From the NCBI RefSeq assembly GCF_001429505.1, contig NZ_LMJW01000001.1:359248-423247 (forward strand): a stretch of 64,000 nt of DNA. The letters run 5' to 3'. A model generated the notes under the pieces. It was not told where the DNA came from. It was given only the letters and a program-made list of their open reading frames with translations, and made no database searches. Of the stretch, positions 55,556 through 63,556 are shown in pieces (positions within the stretch are counted from its first letter, which is position 1; each line of letters opens with the position of its first letter). The DNA comes from Allobosea sp. Root483D1 (GTDB lineage Bacteria; Pseudomonadota; Alphaproteobacteria; Rhizobiales; Beijerinckiaceae). Position numbers and translations under genes: made by a program.

Positions 55556-55637
55556 GAGCTTAACTCCAGCGAACAGGCGCGGCCTGTCTACGCGCCTTCG
55601 CCGGCGCAGGCCAGCGCTTCCGTCCTATGGGAATTCT

Positions 55638-57089
55638 TCAGGCGGTGGCGCGGCGCAGGATATCGCGGAAGGGCACGCGCTTCACTGCCGGCGGCGGCGC
55701 CATGGCGGGATGGTCGACCACTTCGGCCAAGGCGGGCGGCGCCGCAATGGCGGCGGGCGCCGGAGCCGGAGCGGTTTCCGGCTGCGGCTCGGCGAAGACT
55801 TCGGGCCTCACCGGCCGAGGCGGCGAGAAGATGATGCCCTGGCCGAACGCAATGCCGAGATCGAGCATGTCGGCGACCATCGGGTCGTCCTCGACCTCTT
55901 CCGCGACGAGCTGGATCGAGCCGCGGGCGAGCTGGACCGCGATGTCGCCCGCCGCGATATCGGCCAGCGTGCTGCCGCGCGCTTCGGCCAGCAGCAGCGC
56001 GGCCGAGACCTTGACGAAGCGCACGCCGCGATCATGCAGCGAGATCGGATCGAAGCGCAGATCGGAAACATGGTCGAGCGCGAAGCGCACGCCATTGGCC
56101 GACATGGCGCCGAGCAGGCCGAGGCTCGCCGGCTCCAGCGCCCGGAAGACGCGCTGCGGCACCTCGATGACGAGATTGCCGATATGCTCGTGATACTTTT
56201 CCAGGATGCGCGACAGCGCGGCCAGGGCGCGTGACGATCCCCAGGTCGCCGCGCTGAAATTGCAGGAGACGAAGAGCTCTCCCGGCTTGCTGCCGAGATG
56301 GCGGGCGATGGCGAGCGCACGCGTCAGGACGAGCGCGTCGAGCGTCGGGCCGAAGCCGCGCTCCTCGACCGTGGTCAGGAATTCGGAGGGCAGCAGCAGC
56401 GTCGTCTCGTCGAGCCGCAGCCTGACGAGCGCTTCATAACCACGCGTCCGGCGCTGCGGCAGGCTGACGATTGGCTGGAGATGGACCTCGACCTGGCCCT
56501 TCGCCAGAGCTTCGCTGATCAGGACAGCGCGCTCCTCGGCGGCGCGGCGCTGTGCCGCCTCGGCCGGATCGTGCCGGGTCGCGATCAGAGGCTCCGGAGC
56601 ACGGGGCTCGGTGCGCTCGGGAAGCAACGCGGCGATCCGTGCGGGCTGCGGCGGCGGCGGAGTGGCGAGCCGCCCCTCGATCCGGCTGAGCTGGTCGTCA
56701 TGCTCGCCCAATGTCGTCGCGACCTGCTGCAGGAGATCCCCGAGCAGGCCAACCTCGGCGGTCAGCTCGTGCAGCATCGCCTTGGCCGGGGCGGCATCGG
56801 CCTCGCCCATCGGCGATTGGTCGAGGCGCTTCGCCATCGAATCGACGCGGATGGCGTTGGTGGCGAGGCGAACCTTGACCTCGCCGATCGCCGCGAGCAG
56901 TTGCTCGCGCTCGCGCGCCTGGCTCCGACGGGCCAGAGCCGCAGCCCCGGCAAGACCGAGCCCGGCGCTCAGCAGGCCGAGTGCATTGGCGAGGCTTCCC
57001 GGCAGAAGCAGGATCGCGACGGCGCCGAGCGAAAAGCCGGCGACGCCGCTGGCGGCCGGGGAGAGAGCGCTGAGGCGGATGCGAGCCAA
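55638..57089 (-). CDS. membrane EAL-domain protein, degenerate (TipF-like)
   Basis: The 483-residue protein has two N-terminal transmembrane helices (about 14-35 and 37-52), a coiled coil (about 55-140), a Pro-rich linker and an EAL domain (about 190-430). EAL itself is kept (GYEALVRL), also SCNFSAATW, KVSAALL, AEEVEDD and GIAFGQG, but the DDFGTG catalytic motif reads LDHVSDL, so c-di-GMP hydrolysis is unlikely. This architecture matches Caulobacter TipF, a c-di-GMP receptor needed for flagellum assembly. The TTG at 57089 is the only start that includes the first helix. The disordered Pro/Ala C-terminus is unusual. Confidence 0.8.
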   Translation of the reverse strand: MARIRLSALSPAASGVAGFSLGAVAILLLPGSLANALGLLSAGLGLAGAAALARRSQAREREQLLAAIGEVKVRLATNAIRVDSMAKRLDQSPMGEADAAPAKAMLHELTAEVGLLGDLLQQVATTLGEHDDQLSRIEGRLATPPPPQPARIAALLPERTEPRAPEPLIATRHDPAEAAQRRAAEERAVLISEALAKGQVEVHLQPIVSLPQRRTRGYEALVRLRLDETTLLLPSEFLTTVEERGFGPTLDALVLTRALAIARHLGSKPGELFVSCNFSAATWGSSRALAALSRILEKYHEHIGNLVIEVPQRVFRALEPASLGLLGAMSANGVRFALDHVSDLRFDPISLHDRGVRFVKVSAALLLAEARGSTLADIAAGDIAVQLARGSIQLVAEEVEDDPMVADMLDLGIAFGQGIIFSPPRPVRPEVFAEPQPETAPAPAPAAIAAPPALAEVVDHPAMAPPPAVKRVPFRDILRRATA

Positions 57090-57232
57090 GGGCTGAAATC
57101 GCGCAAGGGGTTGAGGGGCAACGCAACGCTACGAATCAGCTGCGACAAACACAGAATAGCGGCCTGATTCCGCAACTGCGAGGCCTATCGGCAAATCTCG
57201 CCGCTTCGCACAGAGAAGATCCGGGGCGCGCG

Positions 57233-59041
57233 CTATTGCGGCCGCAACCCGGCCTGTCCGATCGCGGCAAGAATGCGATCGCTGACCGACGAGGAGAAGC
57301 CCTTGCGGGCCAGATAGAGCCGCGCATCGAGAGCAAAGAGCGGCTCGGCCTGGCCCAGCAGCCGCAAGGCCGCTTCGAGATCGACGCGGTCCCCGCCGGC
57401 AGCACTCGCCACGGCGCGCGCGATCAGGGCGAGCGGGGTTTCTTCCGCCTTGAGCAGGGCGGCCTGGGTGTCCGCGAGCTTGGTCGCGCCGGTCAGATAG
57501 GCGGCGAAATAGAGAAAGACATCGTACCAGGAGGGACGGCCATTGCTCAGCGCGGCGGCGCGCTGGAGCAGAGGCAGCCCTTCCGCCGCCCGGTCGAGCT
57601 GGACATAGCGCGCTCCGAGATCGGCCATGATGTCGGGGTCGAAGGGGTTCCGCGTCAGGGCTTCCCGGCCGGATTTGAGCGCTTCCTCGGTCATGCCGCG
57701 CAGGAACTGCGCCTCCATCAATGCCTGGTGCGCCCGTGCGCTCGCGGGCGCCAACCGCACCGCAGTGATCGCAGCTGCGAGGGCCCGGTCGAGCGGCGAG
57801 CCGGGCCGGGCGTTCAGGCCGGAGGCGTATTCGTCCGCCGTGAGCAGCGCCAGATGCGACCAGGCCGGATGGAAATCGGGATCGCGCGCGACAAGAGTGT
57901 CGAGGCAGTTGCGCGCGGCAAGATGGTCGTCCGCCTTCATATGCCGGCGGACGTTGAGCGCCTGGTAGATGCAGGCGATCCCGGGCGGGAGCGTCGCCAG
58001 CCTGAGATCGGCGTGCAGGATGCCGAAGGGCTGGGCCAGCCGGATCGCCACCATTTGCGCCAGCTCGCGCAGCTCCGTGCCGTCGCTGACGGCCTCGAGG
58101 CTCCGTGCGCCGGAGGTGGTCCAGACGACGCGCCCGTCCTTCGCAGCGCTCAGCCGCACGAAGCCTTCGACCTTGTCGCCCGCCCGCGAGGTGTTGAGGC
58201 TCAGGACGTAATCGGCCCCCTCCTCCGGCCGCAGCGCCGTGCCCGGCGTCTTGACCACGAGCAGGTCGTCGAACCGGGCCATGGTGTCGACGAGATGGCG
58301 CATGAACAGCCGGGCGGCGTCATCAACGGCGGGATCGACGATATCCCCGGCGATCACGACGGCAATGACGGGCAGGCTCGCAGGCGCAGCGACCGGCTCG
58401 GCGGGTTGCGGCGAAGCGGGCTGATCGGGCGCGACAGCGGCTGCGGGCCGTGGCGCCTGCGTGTCCCCGCTCGACATGGCGATGCCCGGTTCCGGTCCGG
58501 TCCCGGTCCAATGCCAGGCGACGAGCGCGATCGCGGCGGTCAGAACCAGCGCGACAGCTGTGTAAGCCCAGACGCGCCAGGACCTTGCAGCGCCCGGAGC
58601 AGGCTGTGCCGACTCGGCGGCCAGGACGGCCGCCTCGGGTTCCGGGAAACCGGGCCGCGTGAAGCAAGGCACATAGGCGCCGACGGGAATCGCGATCCGT
58701 ACGGGATCGCGTACGCCGTCAGCCGCAAAATAGAGATTGAGCGCCTTGCGCAGGCGGCCGGCCTCGACGCGCACGATCGGGTCCGATTGCGGATCGAAAT
58801 CAGCGGAGCGACCAAACGCCTCGACGGCGATGTTGTAGCCTTTCAGCTCGCCGGCACGGCCGGCCAGCGCCTGCTCGACGACATAGCTCAGGAAGGCGGT
58901 CAACTGCGGTGCGCTGCGGAAGATGTCGGATGCGAGCACGCGATCGAGCTGCGCGCGGATTTCCTCCGCCGCGATAGGCGCGTTTCCGTCCGGACCAGCG
59001 ACATCCTCAGCCATCGGGGCGTAGTCCAGTGTTAACCCCAT
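57233..59041 (-). CDS. transmembrane winged-helix/TPR protein
   Basis: The 602-residue protein has an N-terminal domain (ILDRVLASDIFR-like RAQLDRVLASDIFRSAPQL, LKGYNIAVEAFGR, FDPQSDPIVRVEAGRLRKAL, PVGAYVPCF; about 25-125) found in many alphaproteobacterial regulators and resembling an OmpR-like winged helix. A membrane helix follows (about 158-175), then a Pro/Ala linker, and a periplasmic region with TPR-like repeats (about 390-580). A CadC-like membrane-bound transcription factor is plausible. ATG at 59041 or 59014 could be used; neither has a clear ribosome binding site. It diverges from the aminotransferase gene. Confidence 0.8.
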   Translation of the reverse strand: MGLTLDYAPMAEDVAGPDGNAPIAAEEIRAQLDRVLASDIFRSAPQLTAFLSYVVEQALAGRAGELKGYNIAVEAFGRSADFDPQSDPIVRVEAGRLRKALNLYFAADGVRDPVRIAIPVGAYVPCFTRPGFPEPEAAVLAAESAQPAPGAARSWRVWAYTAVALVLTAAIALVAWHWTGTGPEPGIAMSSGDTQAPRPAAAVAPDQPASPQPAEPVAAPASLPVIAVVIAGDIVDPAVDDAARLFMRHLVDTMARFDDLLVVKTPGTALRPEEGADYVLSLNTSRAGDKVEGFVRLSAAKDGRVVWTTSGARSLEAVSDGTELRELAQMVAIRLAQPFGILHADLRLATLPPGIACIYQALNVRRHMKADDHLAARNCLDTLVARDPDFHPAWSHLALLTADEYASGLNARPGSPLDRALAAAITAVRLAPASARAHQALMEAQFLRGMTEEALKSGREALTRNPFDPDIMADLGARYVQLDRAAEGLPLLQRAAALSNGRPSWYDVFLYFAAYLTGATKLADTQAALLKAEETPLALIARAVASAAGGDRVDLEAALRLLGQAEPLFALDARLYLARKGFSSSVSDRILAAIGQAGLRPQ

Positions 59042-59062
59042 TGGTTAGCCTACGCCACAAAC

Positions 59063-59073
59063 GACGTTACGTC
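59063..59073. promoter_or_regulatory. 11-bp palindrome in a divergent promoter
   Basis: GACGT-T-ACGTC is a perfect palindrome with one central base, 22 bases upstream of the winged-helix/TPR gene and 125 bases before the aminotransferase gene. It may be a binding site for the adjacent regulator-like protein. Confidence 0.4.
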
Positions 59074-59197
59074 ATCTTGCGCCAGCAGACAGGCTGCCGC
59101 TCGCCGGACGCAGGCATGCCCCGAGCCGACGCGGATTTACAGCCCCGACCGCGCTGCTAGGTTGAGGAAGCTTTAAAAAACTAAATGGGACCGGATC

Positions 59198-60538
59198 ATG
59201 ACCTCTGCGCCGCGCGCCATCAGCTCGCCGAACGATCTCGAAGCCTATTGGATGCCGTTCACGCCGAACCGGTCGTTCAAGCAGAATCCGCGCATGGTCG
59301 CCCGGGCCGAGGGCATGTTCTACTACACGCCCGAGGGCAAGCCGGTGATGGACGGCACGGCTGGCCTCTGGTGCTGCAATGCCGGGCATGCCCGTGAGCC
59401 GATCATCGAGGCGATCCAGGCGCAGGCGCGCGAGCTCGACTACGCTCCGTCCTTCCAGTACGGCCATCCCAAGGTCTTCGCCGCCGCCGCCCGCATCGCG
59501 GCGCTGGCGCCGGGCGATCTCGACCATGTCTTCTTCGCCGGGTCCGGCTCGGAAGCGGCGGATTCGGCGCTGAAGATCGCGCTCGCCTACTGGAATGTTT
59601 CGGGCAAGGGCTCGAAGACCCGCCTTATCGGCCGCGAGCGCGGCTATCACGGCGTCGGCTTCGGCGGCATCTCGGTCGGCGGCATGGTCAACAACCGCAA
59701 GTTCTTCGGCGGGCTGCTGACCGGCACCGACCACATCTCCCACACCTATGACCGCGAGAAGCAGGCCTTCAGCAAGGGCGAGCCGGACTACGGCGCGCAC
59801 TTCGCCGATGACCTCGAGCGCGTCGTCGCGTTGCACGACGCCTCGACCATCGCCGCCGTGATCGTCGAGCCGATGGCGGGCTCGACCGGGGCGCTGCCGC
59901 CGCCGAAGGGCTATCTCAAGCGCCTGCGCGAGATCTGCGACAAGCACGGCATCCTGCTGATCTTCGACGAGGTCATCACCGGCTTCGGCCGCCTCGGCTT
60001 CGCCTTCGCCGCCGAGCGCTACGGCGTCATCCCCGACATGATCACCTTCGCCAAGGGCGTGACCTCGGGCACGGTGCCGATGGGCGGCGTGATCGTGCGC
60101 AAGCACATCTACGACGCCTTCATGGGCGGACCGGACAACGTCATCGAGCTGTTCCACGGCTACACCTATTCCGGCCACCCGCTGGCCGCCGCCGCCGCGC
60201 TGGCGACGCTCGACATCTATCGCGAGGAGGGCCTGTTCGAGCGCGTCCGGGCGATGGAGGATAGCTGGGCAGATGCGGTGATGAGCCTGAAGGGGGAGCC
60301 GAACGTGGTCGATATCCGCACGCTCGGCCTGGTCGGCGCGGTCGACCTCGCACCGCGGGCGGAAGGCGTCGGCAAGCGTGCCTACGAGGCGATGGATCGC
60401 CTGTTCCGCGAGGAAGGGCTGATGGTCCGTACCGCCGCCGACACGATCGCCTTCTCGCCGCCGCTGATCATCACGGAAGCCCAAGTCGAGGAGCTGATCG
60501 GCAAGCTGCGGCGGGTGATCAGGGCCGTGGCGAACTGA
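59198..60538 (+). CDS. omega-amino acid--pyruvate aminotransferase (class III)
   Basis: The 446-residue PLP enzyme has the class III features: Schiff-base lysine K286 (TFAKGVTSG), the aspartate FDEVITGFGRLG and GSGSEAADSALK. GLWCCNAGHAREPI at about 55-68 is typical of beta-alanine/omega-amino acid--pyruvate transaminases, which transfer amino groups from beta-alanine, other omega-amino acids or amines to pyruvate. The exact donor is open. It is divergent from the winged-helix/TPR gene and 12 bases upstream of a small conserved gene. Confidence 0.93.
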   Translation: MTSAPRAISSPNDLEAYWMPFTPNRSFKQNPRMVARAEGMFYYTPEGKPVMDGTAGLWCCNAGHAREPIIEAIQAQARELDYAPSFQYGHPKVFAAAARIAALAPGDLDHVFFAGSGSEAADSALKIALAYWNVSGKGSKTRLIGRERGYHGVGFGGISVGGMVNNRKFFGGLLTGTDHISHTYDREKQAFSKGEPDYGAHFADDLERVVALHDASTIAAVIVEPMAGSTGALPPPKGYLKRLREICDKHGILLIFDEVITGFGRLGFAFAAERYGVIPDMITFAKGVTSGTVPMGGVIVRKHIYDAFMGGPDNVIELFHGYTYSGHPLAAAAALATLDIYREEGLFERVRAMEDSWADAVMSLKGEPNVVDIRTLGLVGAVDLAPRAEGVGKRAYEAMDRLFREEGLMVRTAADTIAFSPPLIITEAQVEELIGKLRRVIRAVAN

Positions 60539-60550
60539 CGGCTCCGAGCT

Positions 60551-60772
60551 ATGGCGCGTATCGAAAAACTTGAGATCGGGCCTAGCGAAGGGAGCGTGCA
60601 TCCCAGCAAAGTGCACGCTCGTGTCAAAGTTTTTGGCGATGAGCCAAACGGGCCAATCGACACCTTTGGTTCGGCCGATCGGGAAATACCTGGCAAGCTG
60701 AGCCAAACGACCCAGCTGGCCAAGACTACCGGACAAGAGCTTTTGGCGATTCTGCAGCGCGCTTACGGCTAA
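60551..60772 (+). CDS. small conserved protein of unknown function
   Basis: The 73-residue protein reads MARIEKLEIGPSEGSVHPSK, then VKVFG, IDTFGSADREIPGKLSQTTQ and ends LLAILQRAYG. I recall small proteins in other bacteria with the same GPxxGSVHPT...TFGSxxR...SQ...Q layout, so I judge it real. No function is known. GC content is lower than in the neighbours and the ribosome binding site is weak. It starts 12 bases after the aminotransferase and may be translated from the same message. Confidence 0.7.
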   Translation: MARIEKLEIGPSEGSVHPSKVHARVKVFGDEPNGPIDTFGSADREIPGKLSQTTQLAKTTGQELLAILQRAYG

Positions 60773-60794
60773 TGTAACGCACCTTTCAGGGCGC

Positions 60795-61289
60795 TCACCC
60801 GCGCCCTAGCTTGTTGTAGCGGGCGATCAGCCGGTCGCGCTTCAGACGCGACAGGCGGTCGATCCAGAAGACGCCGTCGAGCTGGTCGATCTCGTGCTGA
60901 TGGCAGACGGCGAGCAGGCCGTCCGCATCCTCGCTCTGCTCCGTCCCGTCGAGATCCTGATAGCGCACGCGGATGCGGGCGTGGCGTTCGAGCTCATCGG
61001 TCACGCCCGGCATCGAGACGCTGCCCTCGGTATGACGGATGGTTTCTCGCGAGACCTGGTCCAGCTCCGGATTGACATAGGTACGAACCTCCCCGGGCGT
61101 CAGCTCCAGGACGACGAGACGCGAGAGCACGCCGATATGCGGCGCGGTGATGCCGATTCCCGGCGCCGCCCGCATCGTGTCGAGCAAGTCTTCGGCAAGC
61201 GCGCGGAGGTCGGCGTCGAAGCGGGTGACCGGTGCCGCAGGTAAGCGCAGGCGCGGATCGGGGAAGCTCAGGATCGGTCGAACGGGCAT
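60795..61289 (-). CDS. peptide deformylase homologue lacking two metal ligands
   Basis: The 164-residue protein has the deformylase fold and all three motif regions, but with changed key residues. Motif 1 reads GIGITAPHIG (H51 instead of the usual Gln), motif 2 EGSVSMPG has S90 where the metal-binding Cys sits in EGCLS, and motif 3 QHEIDQLDG keeps H132 and E133 but has Gln136 for the second metal His. So two of three metal ligands are replaced. Similar deformylase-like paralogues occur in Hyphomicrobiales, where the true Def is encoded elsewhere. Normal N-formyl-Met removal is doubtful. Start at 61289 gives the family length. Confidence 0.85.
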   Translation of the reverse strand: MPVRPILSFPDPRLRLPAAPVTRFDADLRALAEDLLDTMRAAPGIGITAPHIGVLSRLVVLELTPGEVRTYVNPELDQVSRETIRHTEGSVSMPGVTDELERHARIRVRYQDLDGTEQSEDADGLLAVCHQHEIDQLDGVFWIDRLSRLKRDRLIARYNKLGRG

Positions 61290-61345
61290 GATGTCGTGAT
61301 GGTCCTCGCAGCTCAGTGTTCCGGCCGAAGCACGGCCGCCGCCCG

Positions 61346-61612
61346 TCAGCGCGCGACGCGCCAGGCGACGAGAACCGCGAGCGCGGCCGGCACCAGGAAG
61401 ACCACGGCCAGGATGGGCAATTCCTCGCGCACGGAATAGCCGGCCCTCGTGACGCCGACCCACATGTTGACCAGCGCGATCGCGAGCCAGGCCGGCACGA
61501 ACAGCTTCGCCGCCGTGGCGAAGGCCGGCTCGGCCCCGCCCCAGAGCTTGCCGAAGAGCAGGAACAGGCCGAGCAGGACGCCCCCGCCGCCGATCACCAT
61601 TGCCATATGCAT
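61346..61612 (-). CDS. small membrane protein of unknown function
   Basis: The 88-residue protein has three hydrophobic segments (about 5-23, 39-55, 66-84), so it is probably a three-helix inner-membrane protein. GGAGAG at the right distance supports the ATG at 61612. It is 56 bases upstream of the deformylase-like gene on the same strand. No family is recognised. Confidence 0.75.
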   Translation of the reverse strand: MHMAMVIGGGGVLLGLFLLFGKLWGGAEPAFATAAKLFVPAWLAIALVNMWVGVTRAGYSVREELPILAVVFLVPAALAVLVAWRVAR

Positions 61613-61749
61613 GCTGTCTCTCCGCGCGGGAAACGCATTCCGTATCGTCTCGATATCCTCGCCAGGGTGAGTGGGAGCTGAACAAACGCACCCGCCCCGG
61701 GCGTGGCCGATGGCCGGCCGCCCTCAGCGAGAGCGGCCGGCCGGCTCAC

Positions 61750-62523
61750 TCACTTCGTCGTGTAGCCGCCATTCACCAGGATGGTCTGGCCGGTCATCCA
61801 CCAGCCGTCCGAGACGAGGAAGCGGATGAAGGGGACGATGTCCTCGATATCGGTCAGGCCGGTCCTGGAGAACTTCGACAGCGCAGCCGCGGTCTTGTGA
61901 TAGGCGACCGCATCCGCCCCTTCCGCCGGATAGAAGAACGGCGTGTCCATCGGGCCGGGGCCGATCGCGGTGACCGAGATGCCGCGCTCGCCGAACTCCT
62001 TGGAGGCGGCGCGGGTGAAATGCTCGACCGGGGCTTTCATCCCGGCATAGGCCGCATAGAACGGGGTGAAGGCGCCGAGCAGCGAAGTCACCAGCGTGCA
62101 GATCTTGCCGTCGTCATTGACCGCCTTGCCGGCCTCCTTGAGGAAGAAGAAGGCGGATTTGGAGTTCACCGCGGCCATCTCGTCGTATTCGGCCTCGCTG
62201 ATCTCGGCCATCGGCTTCTTCAGCACCTTGCCGACAGTGTTGATCGCGATGTCCGGCCGGCCGAGCGCGGCGTCCGCATCGGCAAAGAGCTTCTCGACCG
62301 CACCAGCGGTGGTCAGGTCGGCCTGGAAGGCGGCGGCCTCCGCGCCCGCGGCCTTCACCGCGGCGACGGTCGCATCGGCCTCCGCTTTGGTCGCGGCGCT
62401 GTTGTAATGAACAGCCACCGCCCTGGCGCCATGGGCGGCGAGGTCGCGGGCCAGAAGACCGCCGAGATTCTTGGCGCCACCGGCGATGATGACGGTCTTG
62501 CCCTTGATTGCGTGGTCGGCCAT
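61750..62523 (-). CDS. short-chain dehydrogenase/reductase
   Basis: The 257-residue protein has an SDR Rossmann fold with the glycine motif GGAKNLGG (15-22), Tyr159 and Lys163 in YAGMK, Ser147 in VTSLLGAF and the C-terminal VNGGYTTK. HYNSAATK after the second strand suggests a preference for NADP. The substrate is unknown. AGGAG upstream fixes the start. It is divergent from a LysR gene that may regulate it. Confidence 0.92.
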   Translation of the reverse strand: MADHAIKGKTVIIAGGAKNLGGLLARDLAAHGARAVAVHYNSAATKAEADATVAAVKAAGAEAAAFQADLTTAGAVEKLFADADAALGRPDIAINTVGKVLKKPMAEISEAEYDEMAAVNSKSAFFFLKEAGKAVNDDGKICTLVTSLLGAFTPFYAAYAGMKAPVEHFTRAASKEFGERGISVTAIGPGPMDTPFFYPAEGADAVAYHKTAAALSKFSRTGLTDIEDIVPFIRFLVSDGWWMTGQTILVNGGYTTK

Positions 62524-62653
62524 GGCCCTGTCTCCTGCTGTCGCTGCGAACTCTGTTCACCCTGTCAGCAAGGTAGTCGGCCGATTGTCCCGATAAAGCT
62601 GGATAAGTTGACATGACTTGTCAGCTGTAGCGAACAATCGCATCGTCCCGGCA

Positions 62654-63556
62654 ATGGACCGGATCGATCTCTTCGCCACCTTCGCCCGCGTCGTCGAATG
62701 CGCCAGCTTCACGCGCGCCGCGGCGACGCTCGGCCAACCGCGTTCCTCGGTGTCGGCGGCGATCCGCCTGCTGGAGGACAGGCTCGGGACACGATTGCTC
62801 CACCGCACGACCCGCCATGTCGCACCGACGCAGGACGGCCTCGCCTTCTATGAGCGCTGCCTTCGGCTGATCGCCGATGTCGAAGACGCAGAGGCCTTGT
62901 TCCGCAGCTCCACCGATGGGCCGGCCGGCAAGCTCCGGATCGACGTGCCGGGCCGGATCGGCCGGCTGATCATCGCGCCGGCCCTGCCCGATTTCCTGGC
63001 GCGCTATCCGGATATCGCCATCGAGCTCGGCGTCACCGACCGAGCCGTCAATCTGATCGAGGACAGTGTCGACTGCGTGCTTCGTGTCGGGCCGCTCAGC
63101 GATTCCAGCCTGATCGCGCGCAATCTCGGCGAGCTCCGGCTGATCAATGTCGCGAGCCCGGCCTATCTCGCCCGGCATGGGGTTCCGGAGAGCCCGGAGG
63201 ACCTCTCACGGCACGAGGCGGTGCACTACGCCTCGCCATCGACCGGCGCAGTCGAGGACTGGCAATGGCTGGATGGCGAGCGGCTGCACAGCCGGGCGAT
63301 GGCCGGCCGCGTCACCGTCAACAGCGCCGAGGCCTATATCGCCTGCTGCCGGGCCGGGCTCGGACTGATCCAGATCCCGGCCTATGACGTCGCCGCGCAT
63401 CTGGCCGCGGGCGAGCTGGTCGAGGTCATGCCCGACTACAGGGCCGAGCCGATGCCGGTCGCCCTGCTCTATCCGCACCGGCAGCATCTGTCGCGCCGCC
63501 TCAAGGTCTTCGCCGACTGGCTGGAGCCGCTCCTGAAGGAGCGGCTCTTCGCCTGA
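62654..63556 (+). CDS. LysR-family transcriptional regulator
   Basis: The 300-residue protein has an N-terminal LysR winged helix (LFATFARVVECASFTRAAATL, then RSSVSAAIRLLEDRLG) and an effector-binding domain (about 90-295) of the CrgA type. Translation from 62654 gives MDRIDLFATF, the usual N-terminus; a codon at 62618 adds 12 residues. It diverges from the SDR gene with 130 bases between, the typical regulator-target arrangement. The stop codon directly abuts that of the convergent 3-hydroxyacyl-CoA dehydrogenase gene. Confidence 0.94.
   Translation: MDRIDLFATFARVVECASFTRAAATLGQPRSSVSAAIRLLEDRLGTRLLHRTTRHVAPTQDGLAFYERCLRLIADVEDAEALFRSSTDGPAGKLRIDVPGRIGRLIIAPALPDFLARYPDIAIELGVTDRAVNLIEDSVDCVLRVGPLSDSSLIARNLGELRLINVASPAYLARHGVPESPEDLSRHEAVHYASPSTGAVEDWQWLDGERLHSRAMAGRVTVNSAEAYIACCRAGLGLIQIPAYDVAAHLAAGELVEVMPDYRAEPMPVALLYPHRQHLSRRLKVFADWLEPLLKERLFA

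Noticed and set aside
59072..60736. 554-codon open frame on the minus strand opposite the aminotransferase
   Set aside because: The opposing aminotransferase has full family motifs, and the antisense translation has no recognisable domain.
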